NCBI RefSeq assembly: GCF_024397895.1
Contig: NZ_CP073346.1
Span: 3,038,001 to 3,102,000 of the forward strand
Length of the DNA: 64,000 nt
Reading direction: 5' to 3'
Source: Pseudomonas benzenivorans
GTDB lineage: Bacteria; Pseudomonadota; Gammaproteobacteria; Pseudomonadales; Pseudomonadaceae
In this document: positions 25,521 through 34,871 of the stretch, one piece after another
Layout: every line of letters starts with the position of its first letter
Position numbering within the stretch: the first letter of the stretch is position 1
Notes under the pieces: model-generated
Databases searched by the model: none
Told to the model about the DNA's origin: nothing
What the model saw: only the letters and a program-made list of their open reading frames with translations
Translations under genes and position numbers: made by a program

Positions 25521-27551
25521 ATGACTGGAGTACTCAAGCCGGGCGTTCGCCTGTTGGAGCGATTCAGCTTCGCGCGCAAGTTCCAGCTGTTGTTCATCCT
25601 GTTCGTTCTACCGCTGGCCTACGCCCTGTGGGTTATCAGCAGCGATCACCTCGCGCGCCTGAGCCTGATGGATCGCGAGCTGGAGGGCATGCAGGGTGTC
25701 GAGGCCCTCGGTGGCGTGCAGCAGGCGTTGCTCGAGCAGCGCACCTTGCTGGCGCGCTGGAAGGGCACCGACAAACCGGCCGAGGCGCTGTTGCAGCAGC
25801 GTGCCGGCGCCCTGGACGAAGCCCTGCAACTCGCCCAGACCCGGCTCAGTAGCGAAGCCACCAGTGCCCAGGCGCTTGAACAGTTGGCGGAGCTGCAGCG
25901 CTTGCGCGGCGAGCTGAGTGTGGCGGCGCTGGGCAAGCTGGCGCTACCGGATGCCCTGGAGCGTTACCAAAGCACCCTGTTGCAGCTGCTGACCCTGCGC
26001 GAGCAGGTGGCCACCGACAGCGGCCTGATTCTCGACCCCAATCTCGACACCTACCTGATGATGGAGCAGCTGACCTTCACCCTGCCGCGCCTGTTGGAGA
26101 ACCTCGGCGGTTTCGCCAGCCAGGGCTTTGGCTCGGTGATATCGCAGCATTTCACCCTGCAGAGCCGGGTGCTGCTGCGTGACCTGCGCCGCTCCCTGGA
26201 TGAGTCCCTTGGCCAGCTGGTCAAGGCGCGCACCTCCCTGAGCCAGAAGGCCCCGGGGGCCATGGCGAATCTGCAGGGCGCTTTCGCCCAGGCCGAACAG
26301 GGTCTGCAACGCTTCAACGGCGAGATCGACCGCGACATGTTCGACAGCAATCCCATCGCCGTGACGCCGGCGCAGTTCATCCAGCGCATCGACAGCGTGC
26401 AGGGCCAGCTGCACGCGCTGCAACAGGCCCTGTATCAGCAGTTCGCTGCGAGCCTGGGGGATTACCGCCAGCAGGCGCAGCTCGCCATGGCCCGGGTGAT
26501 CGGCCTGTTCGGCGTGCTGACCCTGCTGGCGCTCTATGTGCTGTTTTGTCTCAACGCCTCGATCCGCCGCAGCACCGCGGGCATCATCGAGGCCGCCCAG
26601 GGTTTGCGTGATGGCGACCTGCGGGTGCACATGCAGGTGCACGGCGCCGATGAGCTGGCCAGCATTGCGGCGGCCCTGAATACCTCGGTGGAGCAGTTGC
26701 GCGACTCGCTGCAGGGGGTCAACCAGGAGAGTCAGCAGCTCGGCGGCACGGTACAGGTCCTCAGCGGCCAGGCGCAGAGCGCGCTGGTGGCGGTGGAGCA
26801 GCAGCAGGGACAGATGAGCCAGATCGCCACCGCGGCCACGCAGATGGCGGCCACGGCGCAGAGCGTGGCGCAGAGCTGCGAGGAGGCCGCCGCCGAGGCT
26901 GGCCACACCCGCGAGATCGCCAACCAGAGCAACCAGCGCAGTGCGCGGACCAGCGCCAGCATGCGCCAGCTGAGCAGTCGCCTGGGTGACAGCGCGATCG
27001 CCTTGCAGCAATTGCGCGAGCAGACCGAGCAGATCACCCGGGTGGTCGATGTGATCAAGGGCATCGCCGAACAGACCAACCTGCTGGCGCTCAACGCGGC
27101 CATCGAGGCGGCGCGGGCCGGCGACCAGGGCCGCGGATTCGCCGTGGTGGCCGACGAGGTGCGCTCGCTGTCGCAGCGTACACAGAACTCCACGGCGGAA
27201 ATCGCCCAGACCGTCGCCGACCTGCACAAGGTGGTCGGTCAGTCGGTGGGGCTGATGGAGGAGGCGGTGCGCCAGGCCGAGGGCGACGTCGGCAGCGTGC
27301 TGTCCATGGGCGAGGACCTCGACGGCATCGTCCAGTCGGTGCAGCGGGTCAGCGACCGCCTGGCGCAGATCGCCACCGCCGCCGAGCAGCAGGCGGCCAC
27401 GGCCGACGAGGTCAGCGGCAATATCCAGCAGGTCGACCAGGCGGCCAGCGCCCTGCTCGACGGCGCCCAGGCGGTGAGCAGCGCCGCCGAGCAGCTGCGC
27501 CGCGGCAGTCAGGGCCTGGCGCAGAACACCGGGCGCTTCCGCCTGGATTGA
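25521..27551 (+). CDS. Methyl-accepting chemotaxis protein
   Basis: A 676-residue transmembrane chemoreceptor. TM1 lies at about residues 22-38 (LLFILFVLPLAYALWVI), then a long helical periplasmic region of about 270 residues rich in Gln and Leu. TM2 is near 318-340 (VIGLFGVLTLLALYVLFCL), followed by HAMP and the cytoplasmic coiled-coil. The signalling tip is canonical: IAEQTNLLALNAAIEAARAG then RGFAVVADEVRSLSQRT. The sensed ligand cannot be inferred. It lies just upstream of creBC but probably is transcribed separately. Confidence 0.93.
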   Translation: MTGVLKPGVRLLERFSFARKFQLLFILFVLPLAYALWVISSDHLARLSLMDRELEGMQGVEALGGVQQALLEQRTLLARWKGTDKPAEALLQQRAGALDEALQLAQTRLSSEATSAQALEQLAELQRLRGELSVAALGKLALPDALERYQSTLLQLLTLREQVATDSGLILDPNLDTYLMMEQLTFTLPRLLENLGGFASQGFGSVISQHFTLQSRVLLRDLRRSLDESLGQLVKARTSLSQKAPGAMANLQGAFAQAEQGLQRFNGEIDRDMFDSNPIAVTPAQFIQRIDSVQGQLHALQQALYQQFAASLGDYRQQAQLAMARVIGLFGVLTLLALYVLFCLNASIRRSTAGIIEAAQGLRDGDLRVHMQVHGADELASIAAALNTSVEQLRDSLQGVNQESQQLGGTVQVLSGQAQSALVAVEQQQGQMSQIATAATQMAATAQSVAQSCEEAAAEAGHTREIANQSNQRSARTSASMRQLSSRLGDSAIALQQLREQTEQITRVVDVIKGIAEQTNLLALNAAIEAARAGDQGRGFAVVADEVRSLSQRTQNSTAEIAQTVADLHKVVGQSVGLMEEAVRQAEGDVGSVLSMGEDLDGIVQSVQRVSDRLAQIATAAEQQAATADEVSGNIQQVDQAASALLDGAQAVSSAAEQLRRGSQGLAQNTGRFRLD

Positions 27552-27630
27552 GTGGACGGCGCCGCGGCTTGACGCTCGCTGCGCCCCTGGCGCAGTCTGC
27601 CGGCCCAGACCGCCGCGCCGCAGGACGCCC

Positions 27631-28329
27631 ATGCCGCACATTCTGATCGTCGAAGATGAAGCCGCAATCGCCGACACCCTGATCTACGCCCTGCAGGACG
27701 AGGGCTTCGCCACCACCTGGCTGAGCCTGGCCGGCGAGGCCCTGGAGCGCCTGGCCCGCGAGCCGTTCGACCTGGTGGTGCTCGATGTCGGCCTGCCGGA
27801 CATCAGCGGCTTCGAGGCGTGCAAGCGCCTGCGCCGCTTCTCCGAGGTGCCGGTGATTTTCCTCACCGCCCGCGACGCCGAGATCGACCGGGTGGTGGGC
27901 CTGGAGATCGGCGCCGACGACTACGTGGTCAAGCCCTTCAGTCCGCGCGAGGTGGCCGCAAGGGTCAAGGCCATCCTCAAGCGGGTCGGGCCGCGTTCGG
28001 CGCCGCCGCGACCCCTCGAGGCGCCGGCGAGCGGCGCTGGCGCCTTCGCCGTCGACCCGCTGCGCTACCAGATTCATTTTCACGGCCAGTTGCTGGGCCT
28101 TACCCGCCACGAGTTCCGCCTGCTGCAGACCCTGCTGGCCCAGCCCGAGCGGGTGTTCAGCCGCGAGCAGCTGCTCGATGCCCTGGGGGTGGCCAGCGAG
28201 GCGGGTTACGAGCGGACCATCGACAGCCATATCAAGAGCCTGCGCGCCAAGCTGCGCCAGGTCGCCCCCGACCGCGAACCGATCCAGACCCACCGCGGCC
28301 TGGGTTACAGCTGCAGCCCGGAGCGCTGA
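27631..28329 (+). CDS. creB: Two-component response regulator CreB
   Basis: A 232-residue OmpR-type regulator. The receiver domain shows the acidic pair in IVEDEAA, the phospho-acceptor in LVVLDVGLPD, and lysine in YVVKPFSPRE. A winged-helix DNA-binding domain follows (LTRHEFRLLQTLL, SREQLLDAL, HIKSLRAKLR, THRGLGYS). Only one base separates it from creC. In Pseudomonas and Aeromonas CreBC responds to cell-wall stress from penicillin-binding-protein inhibition and activates creD; that role is from the literature, not from sequence. Confidence 0.9.
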   Translation: MPHILIVEDEAAIADTLIYALQDEGFATTWLSLAGEALERLAREPFDLVVLDVGLPDISGFEACKRLRRFSEVPVIFLTARDAEIDRVVGLEIGADDYVVKPFSPREVAARVKAILKRVGPRSAPPRPLEAPASGAGAFAVDPLRYQIHFHGQLLGLTRHEFRLLQTLLAQPERVFSREQLLDALGVASEAGYERTIDSHIKSLRAKLRQVAPDREPIQTHRGLGYSCSPER

Positions 28330-28330
28330 G

Positions 28331-29755
28331 ATGCCGCTGGGCGCGCGCATCTTCCTGGTCTACTTCCTGTTCGTCGGCCTGGCCGGCTGGTTCGTGCTGA
28401 GCACGGTGATGGACGAGATCCGTCCCGGGGTGCGCCAGTCCACCGAGGAAACCCTGGTGGATACCGCCAACCTGCTGGCGGAAATCCTCCGTGACGAGGT
28501 CAAGGCCGGCGGCCTGGCCCAGAGTCGCCTGCCCGCACTGCTGGAAGCCTACGGCCGGCGCCAGCCGCAGGCGCAGATCTGGGGTGTGGAGAAGACGCAG
28601 GTCAACCACCGCATCTATGTCACCGACGCCCATGGTATCGTCCTGCTCGACTCCAGCGGCGCCGCGGTGGGCGAGGACTACTCGCGCTGGAACGACGTGC
28701 TCCTCACCTTGCGCGGCCAGTACGGCGCCCGCTCCAGCCGCGAGGACCCGAGCGACCCGGACTCCTCGGTGATGTACGTGGCGGCGCCGATCAAGGACGG
28801 CGAACGGATCATCGGCGTGGTCTCGGTGGCCAAGCCGAACCGCACCCTGCAGCCCTATATCGAGCGCTCGCAGCGGCGCCTGGGCTGGCTCGGCGCCGGG
28901 CTGATCGGTCTCGGCCTGCTGATCGGCGCACTGCTGTCCTGGTGGCTTAGCGCCTCGTTGCGCAAGCTCACCCGCTACGCCCAGGCGGTCAGCGCCGGTC
29001 AGCGTGCCGAGCTGCCAAGCCTGCGCGGCGGCGAGCTGACGCAGCTGGCCCAGGCCCTGGAGCGGATGCGCACCGAGCTGGAGGGCAAGGCCTACGTCGA
29101 GCGCTACGTGCATACCCTGACCCACGAACTGAAGAGCCCTTTGGCGGCCATTCGCGGCGCCGCCGAACTGCTGGGCGGCGAGATGCCGGCGGCGCAGCGC
29201 CAGCGCTTCGTCGGCAATATCGACCAGGAAGCCGGGCGCATGCAGCAGTTGATCGAGCGCCTGCTGCACCTGGCCCAGGTTGAGCAACGCCAGGGGCTGG
29301 AGGAGCGGGTCCGGGTGCCGCTGCGGGGGCTGCTCGAGGCCTTGCTGGAGCAGCAGATGGCACGCATCGCGCGTGCAAGCCTGCGCGTCGACAACCAGCT
29401 TCCCGCCGGGCTGGACGTGTGGGGCGAGCGCTTCCTGCTGCGCCAGGCCCTGGCCAATCTGCTGGACAATGCCCTGGACTTCACACCGCCGGGGGGATGG
29501 CTTCGCTGCAGCGCCGAGGCCCGCGACGGGCGCGTCGAGCTGCGCCTGTTCAACCAGGCCGAGGCCATTCCCGACTATGCCCTGGCGCGTCTGTGCGAGC
29601 GCTTCTACTCGCTGCCGCGGCCGGGCGGCGGGCGCAAGAGCAGCGGCCTGGGCCTGAACTTCGTCAGCGAAGTGGCGCAGCTGCATGGCGGCGCCCTGCG
29701 CATCGGCAATGTCGAGGGCGGCGTCGAGGTCGTTCTGAGCCTGCCGCGCGCCTGA
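28331..29755 (+). CDS. creC: Sensor histidine kinase CreC
   Basis: A 474-residue inner-membrane kinase. TM1 is near residues 8-25, a periplasmic sensing region follows to about 180, and TM2 spans about 185-205 (LGAGLIGLGLLIGALLSWWL). A HAMP-like linker precedes the H-box HTLTHELKSPLAA. The N-box is NLLDNALDFTPP, and the G-box SSGLGLNFVSEVA closes the ATPase domain. It starts one base after the creB stop, so the pair is cotranscribed. The mgtE gene converges on its 3' end within 10 bases. Confidence 0.9.
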   Translation: MPLGARIFLVYFLFVGLAGWFVLSTVMDEIRPGVRQSTEETLVDTANLLAEILRDEVKAGGLAQSRLPALLEAYGRRQPQAQIWGVEKTQVNHRIYVTDAHGIVLLDSSGAAVGEDYSRWNDVLLTLRGQYGARSSREDPSDPDSSVMYVAAPIKDGERIIGVVSVAKPNRTLQPYIERSQRRLGWLGAGLIGLGLLIGALLSWWLSASLRKLTRYAQAVSAGQRAELPSLRGGELTQLAQALERMRTELEGKAYVERYVHTLTHELKSPLAAIRGAAELLGGEMPAAQRQRFVGNIDQEAGRMQQLIERLLHLAQVEQRQGLEERVRVPLRGLLEALLEQQMARIARASLRVDNQLPAGLDVWGERFLLRQALANLLDNALDFTPPGGWLRCSAEARDGRVELRLFNQAEAIPDYALARLCERFYSLPRPGGGRKSSGLGLNFVSEVAQLHGGALRIGNVEGGVEVVLSLPRA

Positions 29756-29764
29756 GCGCCGACC

Positions 29765-31417
29765 TCACAGCAGCAACAGGCTGGCCAGGCCGAGGAAGGC
29801 GAAGAAACCGACGATATCGGTCACCGTGGTGAGGATCACGCTGCCGGCCAGGGCCGGATCGATGCCCATGCGCTCGAGCAGCAGGGGGATGCCCCAGCCC
29901 GCCAGCGCCGCGCACAGCAGGTTGATCAGGATGGCGCTGCCGAGCACCGCGCCCAGCCCCCAGTGGCCGAACCAGGCGACCGCCAGCAGGGCGATGACCA
30001 CGGCCCAGAGCACGCCGTTGAGGATGGAGATGCCCAGCTCGCGGTTGAGCAGGATGCGAAAGTTGCCTTTCTGCACCTGGCCCAGGGCCAGGCCGCGAAT
30101 CACCAGGGTCAGGGTCTGGCTGCCGGCGATGCCGCCCATGCTCGCCACGATCGGCATGAGCACGGCCAGGGCCACCAGTTGCTCGAGGGTGGCCTGGAAC
30201 AGGCCGATGACCCAGGCGGCGCTGAATGCGGTGATCAGGTTGATGCCGAGCCAGACTGCACGGCGGCGCGAGCTGACCAGGACCGGGGCGAAGATGTCGG
30301 CTTCATCGTCCAGGCCGGCCATCTGCATCAGGGTGCGCTCGGAGTCTTCGCGCATCAGGTCGGCGACGTCGTCCAGGGTGATCCGGCCGATCACCCGGTT
30401 GTCCTCGTCGACCACCGGGGCCGACAGCAGGTCGAGTTCCTTGAAGCGCTGGTCCACCTCGCTGCCGCTGGCGCTGGCGGCGATGCCGACGATGGCGCTG
30501 TCCAGCAACTCGGCCACGGGCCGCTCCAGGTCGGCGGTGACCAGCACGCTGAGGCGCAGTCCGCCCTGGTAGTGGCCCTTGCGGTCGACCACCATCAGCA
30601 GGTCGGTCTGCGGTGGCAGGGTCTCCAGCAGGCGCAGGTAGCGCAGCACGGTGCTGACCTTGACGTCGGCGCGCACCTGGATCACGTCGGCGTTCATCAG
30701 GCCGCCGGCCGAGTCCTCGGGGTAGGCCAGCATCGACTCGAGCTGGCTGCGCTGGCTGGCGCTGCTGGCGCGCAGCAACTTGGCGCCCAGTTCGCTGGGC
30801 AGGCTCTGGATCAGGTCGACGCGGTCGTCGAGCTCGAGCTGACTGGCCGAGGCGATCAGGTCCTCGAGGTCGAGCTCCAGCGCCAGGGCGACCCGGATTT
30901 CATCGTGCAGGTAGATCAGCACCTTACCGGCCCGCTCGGTCTCGACCATGCTCCAGACGCTGAGGCGCTCCTCGGGCGGCAAGGCCTCGAGCAGGCCGGC
31001 GACCTTGGCCGGATGCATGCGGTGGAGAATCTTGCCGACCCGCTTGAGCTTCTTCAGGCCCAGGGCCTCGCGGATGGCCTCCAGGTGGTTGACCTCGCCC
31101 TTGCTCGAGTCCAGTTGCGCTTCCTGCCTGGCGTGCTGCGCATCGGCGGAGTCGCCGGCCAGCTCCCGGCGCAGGGTGATGTTCAGGTGCGGCAGGATGC
31201 GCCCTTCGCGGTGCGGGTCGATCTGTTGCCAGAGGGCGAGGCGCTTGTCGTTTTCGAGCAGCTCAAGCAAGGCGGCGACCTTGGCCGGGTGCATGCGGCT
31301 GAGCAGCTTGCGCACGCGCTTGTTCTTCCCGGCGTCGAGCGCCTGGACGATCTGGTCGCTATCGCTGCGGTTGGAAGCGTCTTTGCTGTGGCGAGCGTCA
31401 GGGTCGTTCGACTTCAT
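29765..31417 (-). CDS. mgtE: MgtE-family magnesium transporter
   Basis: A 550-residue Mg channel/transporter. The cytosolic MgtE_N superhelix appears to be duplicated, since RMHPAKVAALLE (about residue 41) and RMHPAKVAGLLE (about 130) open two parallel segments. Two CBS domains follow (about 230-350, including APVVDEDNRVIGRITLDDV). Five transmembrane helices lie from about residue 380, including the pore segment MPIVASMGGIAGSQTLTLVI. The family is usually about 450 residues, so the extra 100 are accounted for by the N-terminal repeat. It is divergent from a CBS-only protein. Confidence 0.9.
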   Translation of the reverse strand: MKSNDPDARHSKDASNRSDSDQIVQALDAGKNKRVRKLLSRMHPAKVAALLELLENDKRLALWQQIDPHREGRILPHLNITLRRELAGDSADAQHARQEAQLDSSKGEVNHLEAIREALGLKKLKRVGKILHRMHPAKVAGLLEALPPEERLSVWSMVETERAGKVLIYLHDEIRVALALELDLEDLIASASQLELDDRVDLIQSLPSELGAKLLRASSASQRSQLESMLAYPEDSAGGLMNADVIQVRADVKVSTVLRYLRLLETLPPQTDLLMVVDRKGHYQGGLRLSVLVTADLERPVAELLDSAIVGIAASASGSEVDQRFKELDLLSAPVVDEDNRVIGRITLDDVADLMREDSERTLMQMAGLDDEADIFAPVLVSSRRRAVWLGINLITAFSAAWVIGLFQATLEQLVALAVLMPIVASMGGIAGSQTLTLVIRGLALGQVQKGNFRILLNRELGISILNGVLWAVVIALLAVAWFGHWGLGAVLGSAILINLLCAALAGWGIPLLLERMGIDPALAGSVILTTVTDIVGFFAFLGLASLLLL

Positions 31418-31728
31418 AGTGATCTGGGCCGCGCAGGAAACGGGGAGGGGCCAGGCCCTCAGAAACAGCAACTGGCCGTCGCAGCAGGTTTCTGCGGTCG
31501 GTTGTGCCGTTGGCAGTATGGCTCAGCTAGAGCGTTTGATCGGCGGGTAACCCGGCGGCACTGGGCCATAACCGCCGAGGGAGACTACAAAGTTTTACGC
31601 GCAGGCTACAAGCGCGGGATTCCGGGTCGAAAGCCCTCGCTTGCCTGGGTCACGGCCAATTTGGCTATCATGCATAGCTGCGCCGCCGCTCAGTCGGTGC
31701 GAAACCACTCAACCCTGGGAAACCTTGT
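31418..31728. other. Divergent mgtE/CBS intergenic region
   Basis: A 311-base gap between two divergent genes that should contain both promoters. I see no convincing riboswitch-like fold, operator or small gene in it. A CBS-domain gene starts at its right edge. Confidence 0.4.
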
Positions 31729-32163
31729 ATGAAGTCAGTCGCCGAGATTCTCCGCAGCAAACCGCATGCCCTGGTCTATAGCGTCAGCCCCGACACCACG
31801 GTGCTGGACGCCATCAAGCTGATGGCCGAGAAGGGCATCGGCGCCCTGGTGGTGCTGCATAACGGGCGCCTGGCGGGCATCGTCAGCGAGCGCGATTACG
31901 CGCGCAAGGTGGCCCTGCTGGAGCGCTCGGCCTTCTCCGCCCAGGTCAGCGAGATCATGACCGCCGAGGTGATCACCGTCGGCCCGAGCCAGACGGCCCA
32001 GGAGTGCATGCAGCTGATGACCGACCGTCACCTGCGCCACCTGCCGGTGATGGCCGAGGGCGAGCTGATCGGCCTGCTGTCGATCGGCGACCTGGTCAAG
32101 GAAACCATCGCCGAGCAGGCCAGCCTGATTCGGCAGCTGGAACAGTACATTCGCGGCGAGTGA
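31729..32163 (+). CDS. Protein of two CBS domains
   Basis: A 144-residue soluble protein made only of a CBS pair: PHALVYSVSPDTTVLDAIKLM ... GIVSERDYARKV forms the first domain and MTAEVITVGPSQTAQECMQLM ... LLSIGDLVK the second. Such stand-alone pairs usually bind adenine nucleotides and regulate partner proteins. The partner here is unknown; divergence from mgtE, itself a CBS protein, is suggestive only. Confidence 0.88.
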   Translation: MKSVAEILRSKPHALVYSVSPDTTVLDAIKLMAEKGIGALVVLHNGRLAGIVSERDYARKVALLERSAFSAQVSEIMTAEVITVGPSQTAQECMQLMTDRHLRHLPVMAEGELIGLLSIGDLVKETIAEQASLIRQLEQYIRGE

Positions 32164-32184
32164 TCCCCGCCTCGCCGAGCGGCG

Positions 32185-32694
32185 TCAGCGCACCTGGCGG
32201 CGCTGCGGTTCGGCCAGGTGCAGGTAACGGGTGTAGATATCCCGTGGTGGCGCGAAGTCGAGCTGCGCCATGATCCGTCCTACCGCCCCCCGGTGGTAGC
32301 CGCCGTGGGTGATGATGTGCGCCAGCATCTCCTCGCGGCTCATGCGTCCAGCGTCGCCATCGACAAAGGTGAATGTCAGCGGTTGCCTGAGCTGCTCGGC
32401 ACTCAGCTCCGCCACATAGTCCAGGTACCAGGCATCGGTATCCGCCACGCTTTGCCGCAGCTGCTCGAGGCTCGGCGTTTCCACGCTGTTGGTGGCGTCG
32501 TAGGCGTGCGCCCGGCTTTGTAGGTTGGCGACGAAGATGCGGTCGACCACATGGATATGGTTGAGCACGCGCAGGGCGGCGTGCAGCTCGGCCCCATGTC
32601 GCTGCGGATCGAGGCGCTGCAGTTCGGCAAACAGCGCTTGGTTGGCCCAGGCTTTGTACTGGAACAGTGAAGCCAGAAGGTTGCGGGTGCTCAT
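32185..32694 (-). CDS. DinB-family putative metal-dependent protein
   Basis: A 169-residue four-helix-bundle protein. The histidines expected for the DinB metal site are seen in NHIHVVDRIF and in HGGYHRGAVGRIM near the C-terminus, where the HxxxH pair is conserved. Opening FQYKAWANQALFAELQRL is typical. Known relatives include thiol-dependent transferases such as bacillithiol transferase, but many have unknown substrates. It lies 39 bases downstream of the OsmC gene on the same strand, so the two may be cotranscribed. Confidence 0.82.
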   Translation of the reverse strand: MSTRNLLASLFQYKAWANQALFAELQRLDPQRHGAELHAALRVLNHIHVVDRIFVANLQSRAHAYDATNSVETPSLEQLRQSVADTDAWYLDYVAELSAEQLRQPLTFTFVDGDAGRMSREEMLAHIITHGGYHRGAVGRIMAQLDFAPPRDIYTRYLHLAEPQRRQVR

Positions 32695-32733
32695 GTTGGC
32701 GTCCTTGCGCATGGGGTGTTCGGTGGGGGGCTG

Positions 32734-33204
32734 CTAGTCCGGAAAACGTGGCTCGCAGCGCAGCTCGGATTTCACCGAGTTGGCGATAAAGCATTCCTCG
32801 TGGGCCAGGTGGTGCATCTGTTCGATCTGTTCGCGGCTCGGCAGGCGCTCGCCGGAGAAGGTCACGGCGGGCCGCAGGGTGACCAGGGCGATGTAGTGCT
32901 TGCCGGCGCTGTTGGCGCGCATCAGCCCGCTGGCGTTGTCGTGGTAGCTGTCGACACAGAAGCGCTTTTTCGCCGCGATGGAAAGAAACCAGAGCATGTG
33001 GCAACTGGCGAGCGAGGCAACGAAGGCTTCCTCGGGGTCGACCGCGGTGGCGTCCGACATCGGCAGGGGCACCACCTGGGGCGAGGAGGAGCCGGGAACT
33101 TCCAGGCCGCCATCGAAGCGCCACAGGTGCCGGCGGCTGTAGGTGTTGCCGAGAAAGTCCTGGTCGCCGCGCTGCCAGAAGACGTGTGCGCCATGTTCGC
33201 TCAT
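32734..33204 (-). CDS. OsmC-family peroxiredoxin-like protein
   Basis: A 156-residue OsmC/Ohr-superfamily protein. Two redox cysteines are present, in FVASLASCHMLWFL and HEECFIANSV, as needed for thiol-dependent reduction of organic hydroperoxides. The start at MSEHGAHVFW (33204) is preferred over an upstream in-frame ATG, because the conserved region begins there. It lies just upstream of the DinB-like gene. Confidence 0.88.
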   Translation of the reverse strand: MSEHGAHVFWQRGDQDFLGNTYSRRHLWRFDGGLEVPGSSSPQVVPLPMSDATAVDPEEAFVASLASCHMLWFLSIAAKKRFCVDSYHDNASGLMRANSAGKHYIALVTLRPAVTFSGERLPSREQIEQMHHLAHEECFIANSVKSELRCEPRFPD

Positions 33205-33394
33205 TGTGCCGTCCCTATCCTTGTGGGTCGAAGAAAGGCCTGTGTTCGCCAAGCGCCCTCCAGGCCAGCGGGGGGCCTGCCTGGTTAAGGCTTCCGACAG
33301 GCCGCGTTGCCGTTTATACCCGAAGTCGGCGCGCTGTTTAAGTCAGGTCACAGGCCCCGTCGCGCGCCTGCCGACACCAGAACTCCATCGACTC

Positions 33395-33410
33395 TCCACT
33401 CTCCCTCCAC
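33395..33410 (+). promoter_or_regulatory. Candidate cre tag upstream of creD
   Basis: TCCAC (33395-33399), six bases, TCCAC (33406-33410). The published CreB-binding consensus is TTCAC-N6-TTCAC, so spacing is exact with one mismatch per half. It lies 61 bases before the creD ATG, and a TTATCT -10-like element follows about 30 bases downstream. Recognition by CreB is inferred. Confidence 0.45.
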
Positions 33411-33470
33411 AGTGCCTCCATCGGCCCCGCGCAGACTGAGCTCACCTTATCTGCATCGGAGCGCTGCGCC

Positions 33471-34823
33471 ATGAATCGAATCCTCGCCTTCAAATTGGGG
33501 GCCATCGCCCTGCTGATCGTGCTGTTGCTGATCCCCCTGTCGATGATCGACGGCCTGGTAGCGGAGCGGCAGTACCTGCGCGCCGGCGTGCTGCAGGACA
33601 TCGCCCGCAGCTCCAGTTATCGCCAGCGGATCACCGGGCCGATCCTGGTGCTGCCCTACACCAAGGTGTGGCAGGAGTGGAAAACCCACGCCAAGACCGG
33701 CGAGCGCTATCAGGAGCAGCGCCAGGCCAGCGGGCGCCTGTACTTCCTCCCCGAGCGTTTCGTGCTCAACGGCGAGGTCGCCACCGAACTGCGGGCGCGG
33801 GGTATCTACGAGGCGTTGCTGTACCGCAGCGACAACCGGATCAGCGGCGCCTTCAAGCTGCCGGCGCGCCTGGGTCTGGGCGATGAGCTGGGCCTCTACC
33901 GTTTCGATCGGCCCTTTCTGGCGGTGGGCATCAGCGATATTCGCGGCATCAGCAACGACCTGCAGCTGCGTCTGAACGGTCAGCGCCTGAGCTTTGCCCC
34001 GGGTAGTGGCGATGAGCGCTTCGGCCCCGGCGTCCATGCGCCGCTGCCGGCCCTGGACAGCCAGGGCGGCCAGCTGCTGGAGTTCGCCTTCGACCTCAAG
34101 CTGCAGGGCACCGAACAGCTGGACATCACCCCGGTGGGGCGCGACAGCCGGGTCGAGTTGCGCTCGGACTGGCCCCATCCGAGCTTCGTCGGCGAGTACC
34201 TGCCGAGCACGCGGGAGGTGACCGCCGAGGGGTTCCAGGCGCAGTGGCAGACCAGCTTCTTCGCCACCAATCTGGAACAGGGGCTGCAGCACTGCGTGCG
34301 CAAGGGTGAGTGCCAGGCGCTGTTCGGCCGCAGCTTCGGCGTCAGTTTCGTCGACCCGGTGGACCAGTACCTGAAGACCGATCGGGCGATCAAATACGCG
34401 CTGCTGTTCGTCGCCCTGACCTTCGCCGTGTTCTTCCTGTTCGAAGTGCTCAAGCGCCTGGCCGTGCATCCGGTGCAGTACGCCCTGGTCGGCCTGTCCC
34501 TGGCGCTGTTCTACCTGCTGCTGCTGTCGCTGTCCGAGCACCTGGGCTTCGCCCTGGCCTACGGCCTGTCGGCCCTGGCCTGCGTGGCGTTGAACGCCTT
34601 CTACGTCAGTCACGTGCTGCGCAGCCGACTGCGCGGGGGCGGCTTCGGCGGGCTGCTGGCGGCGCTCTACGCCCTGCTCTACGGGCTGCTCAGCAGCGAG
34701 GATTACGCCCTGTTGATGGGCTCGTTGCTGGTCTTCGGCGTGCTCGGTGGCGTCATGGTGCTGACCCGTAATCTCGATTGGTACGGCGTCGGCAAGAGCG
34801 CCGCCGCGCCGTCCGCGTCCTGA
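33471..34823 (+). CDS. creD: Cell envelope integrity protein CreD
   Basis: A 450-residue inner-membrane protein. One N-terminal helix (LGAIALLIVLLLIPLSMIDGL) is followed by a large periplasmic region of about 270 residues with RITGPILVLPYT and SELRSDWPHPSFVGEYLP-like family marks. Five to six helices follow from about residue 305, including KYALLFVALTFAVFFLFEV. CreD is the main target of CreBC and alters envelope and beta-lactam responses in Pseudomonas and Aeromonas. Here 3.7 kb and four genes separate it from creBC. Confidence 0.92.
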   Translation: MNRILAFKLGAIALLIVLLLIPLSMIDGLVAERQYLRAGVLQDIARSSSYRQRITGPILVLPYTKVWQEWKTHAKTGERYQEQRQASGRLYFLPERFVLNGEVATELRARGIYEALLYRSDNRISGAFKLPARLGLGDELGLYRFDRPFLAVGISDIRGISNDLQLRLNGQRLSFAPGSGDERFGPGVHAPLPALDSQGGQLLEFAFDLKLQGTEQLDITPVGRDSRVELRSDWPHPSFVGEYLPSTREVTAEGFQAQWQTSFFATNLEQGLQHCVRKGECQALFGRSFGVSFVDPVDQYLKTDRAIKYALLFVALTFAVFFLFEVLKRLAVHPVQYALVGLSLALFYLLLLSLSEHLGFALAYGLSALACVALNAFYVSHVLRSRLRGGGFGGLLAALYALLYGLLSSEDYALLMGSLLVFGVLGGVMVLTRNLDWYGVGKSAAAPSAS

Positions 34824-34871
34824 TCGATTCGGGCACGGCCGAGGCCGTGCCCAGTTCCGGAGAATCCGACC

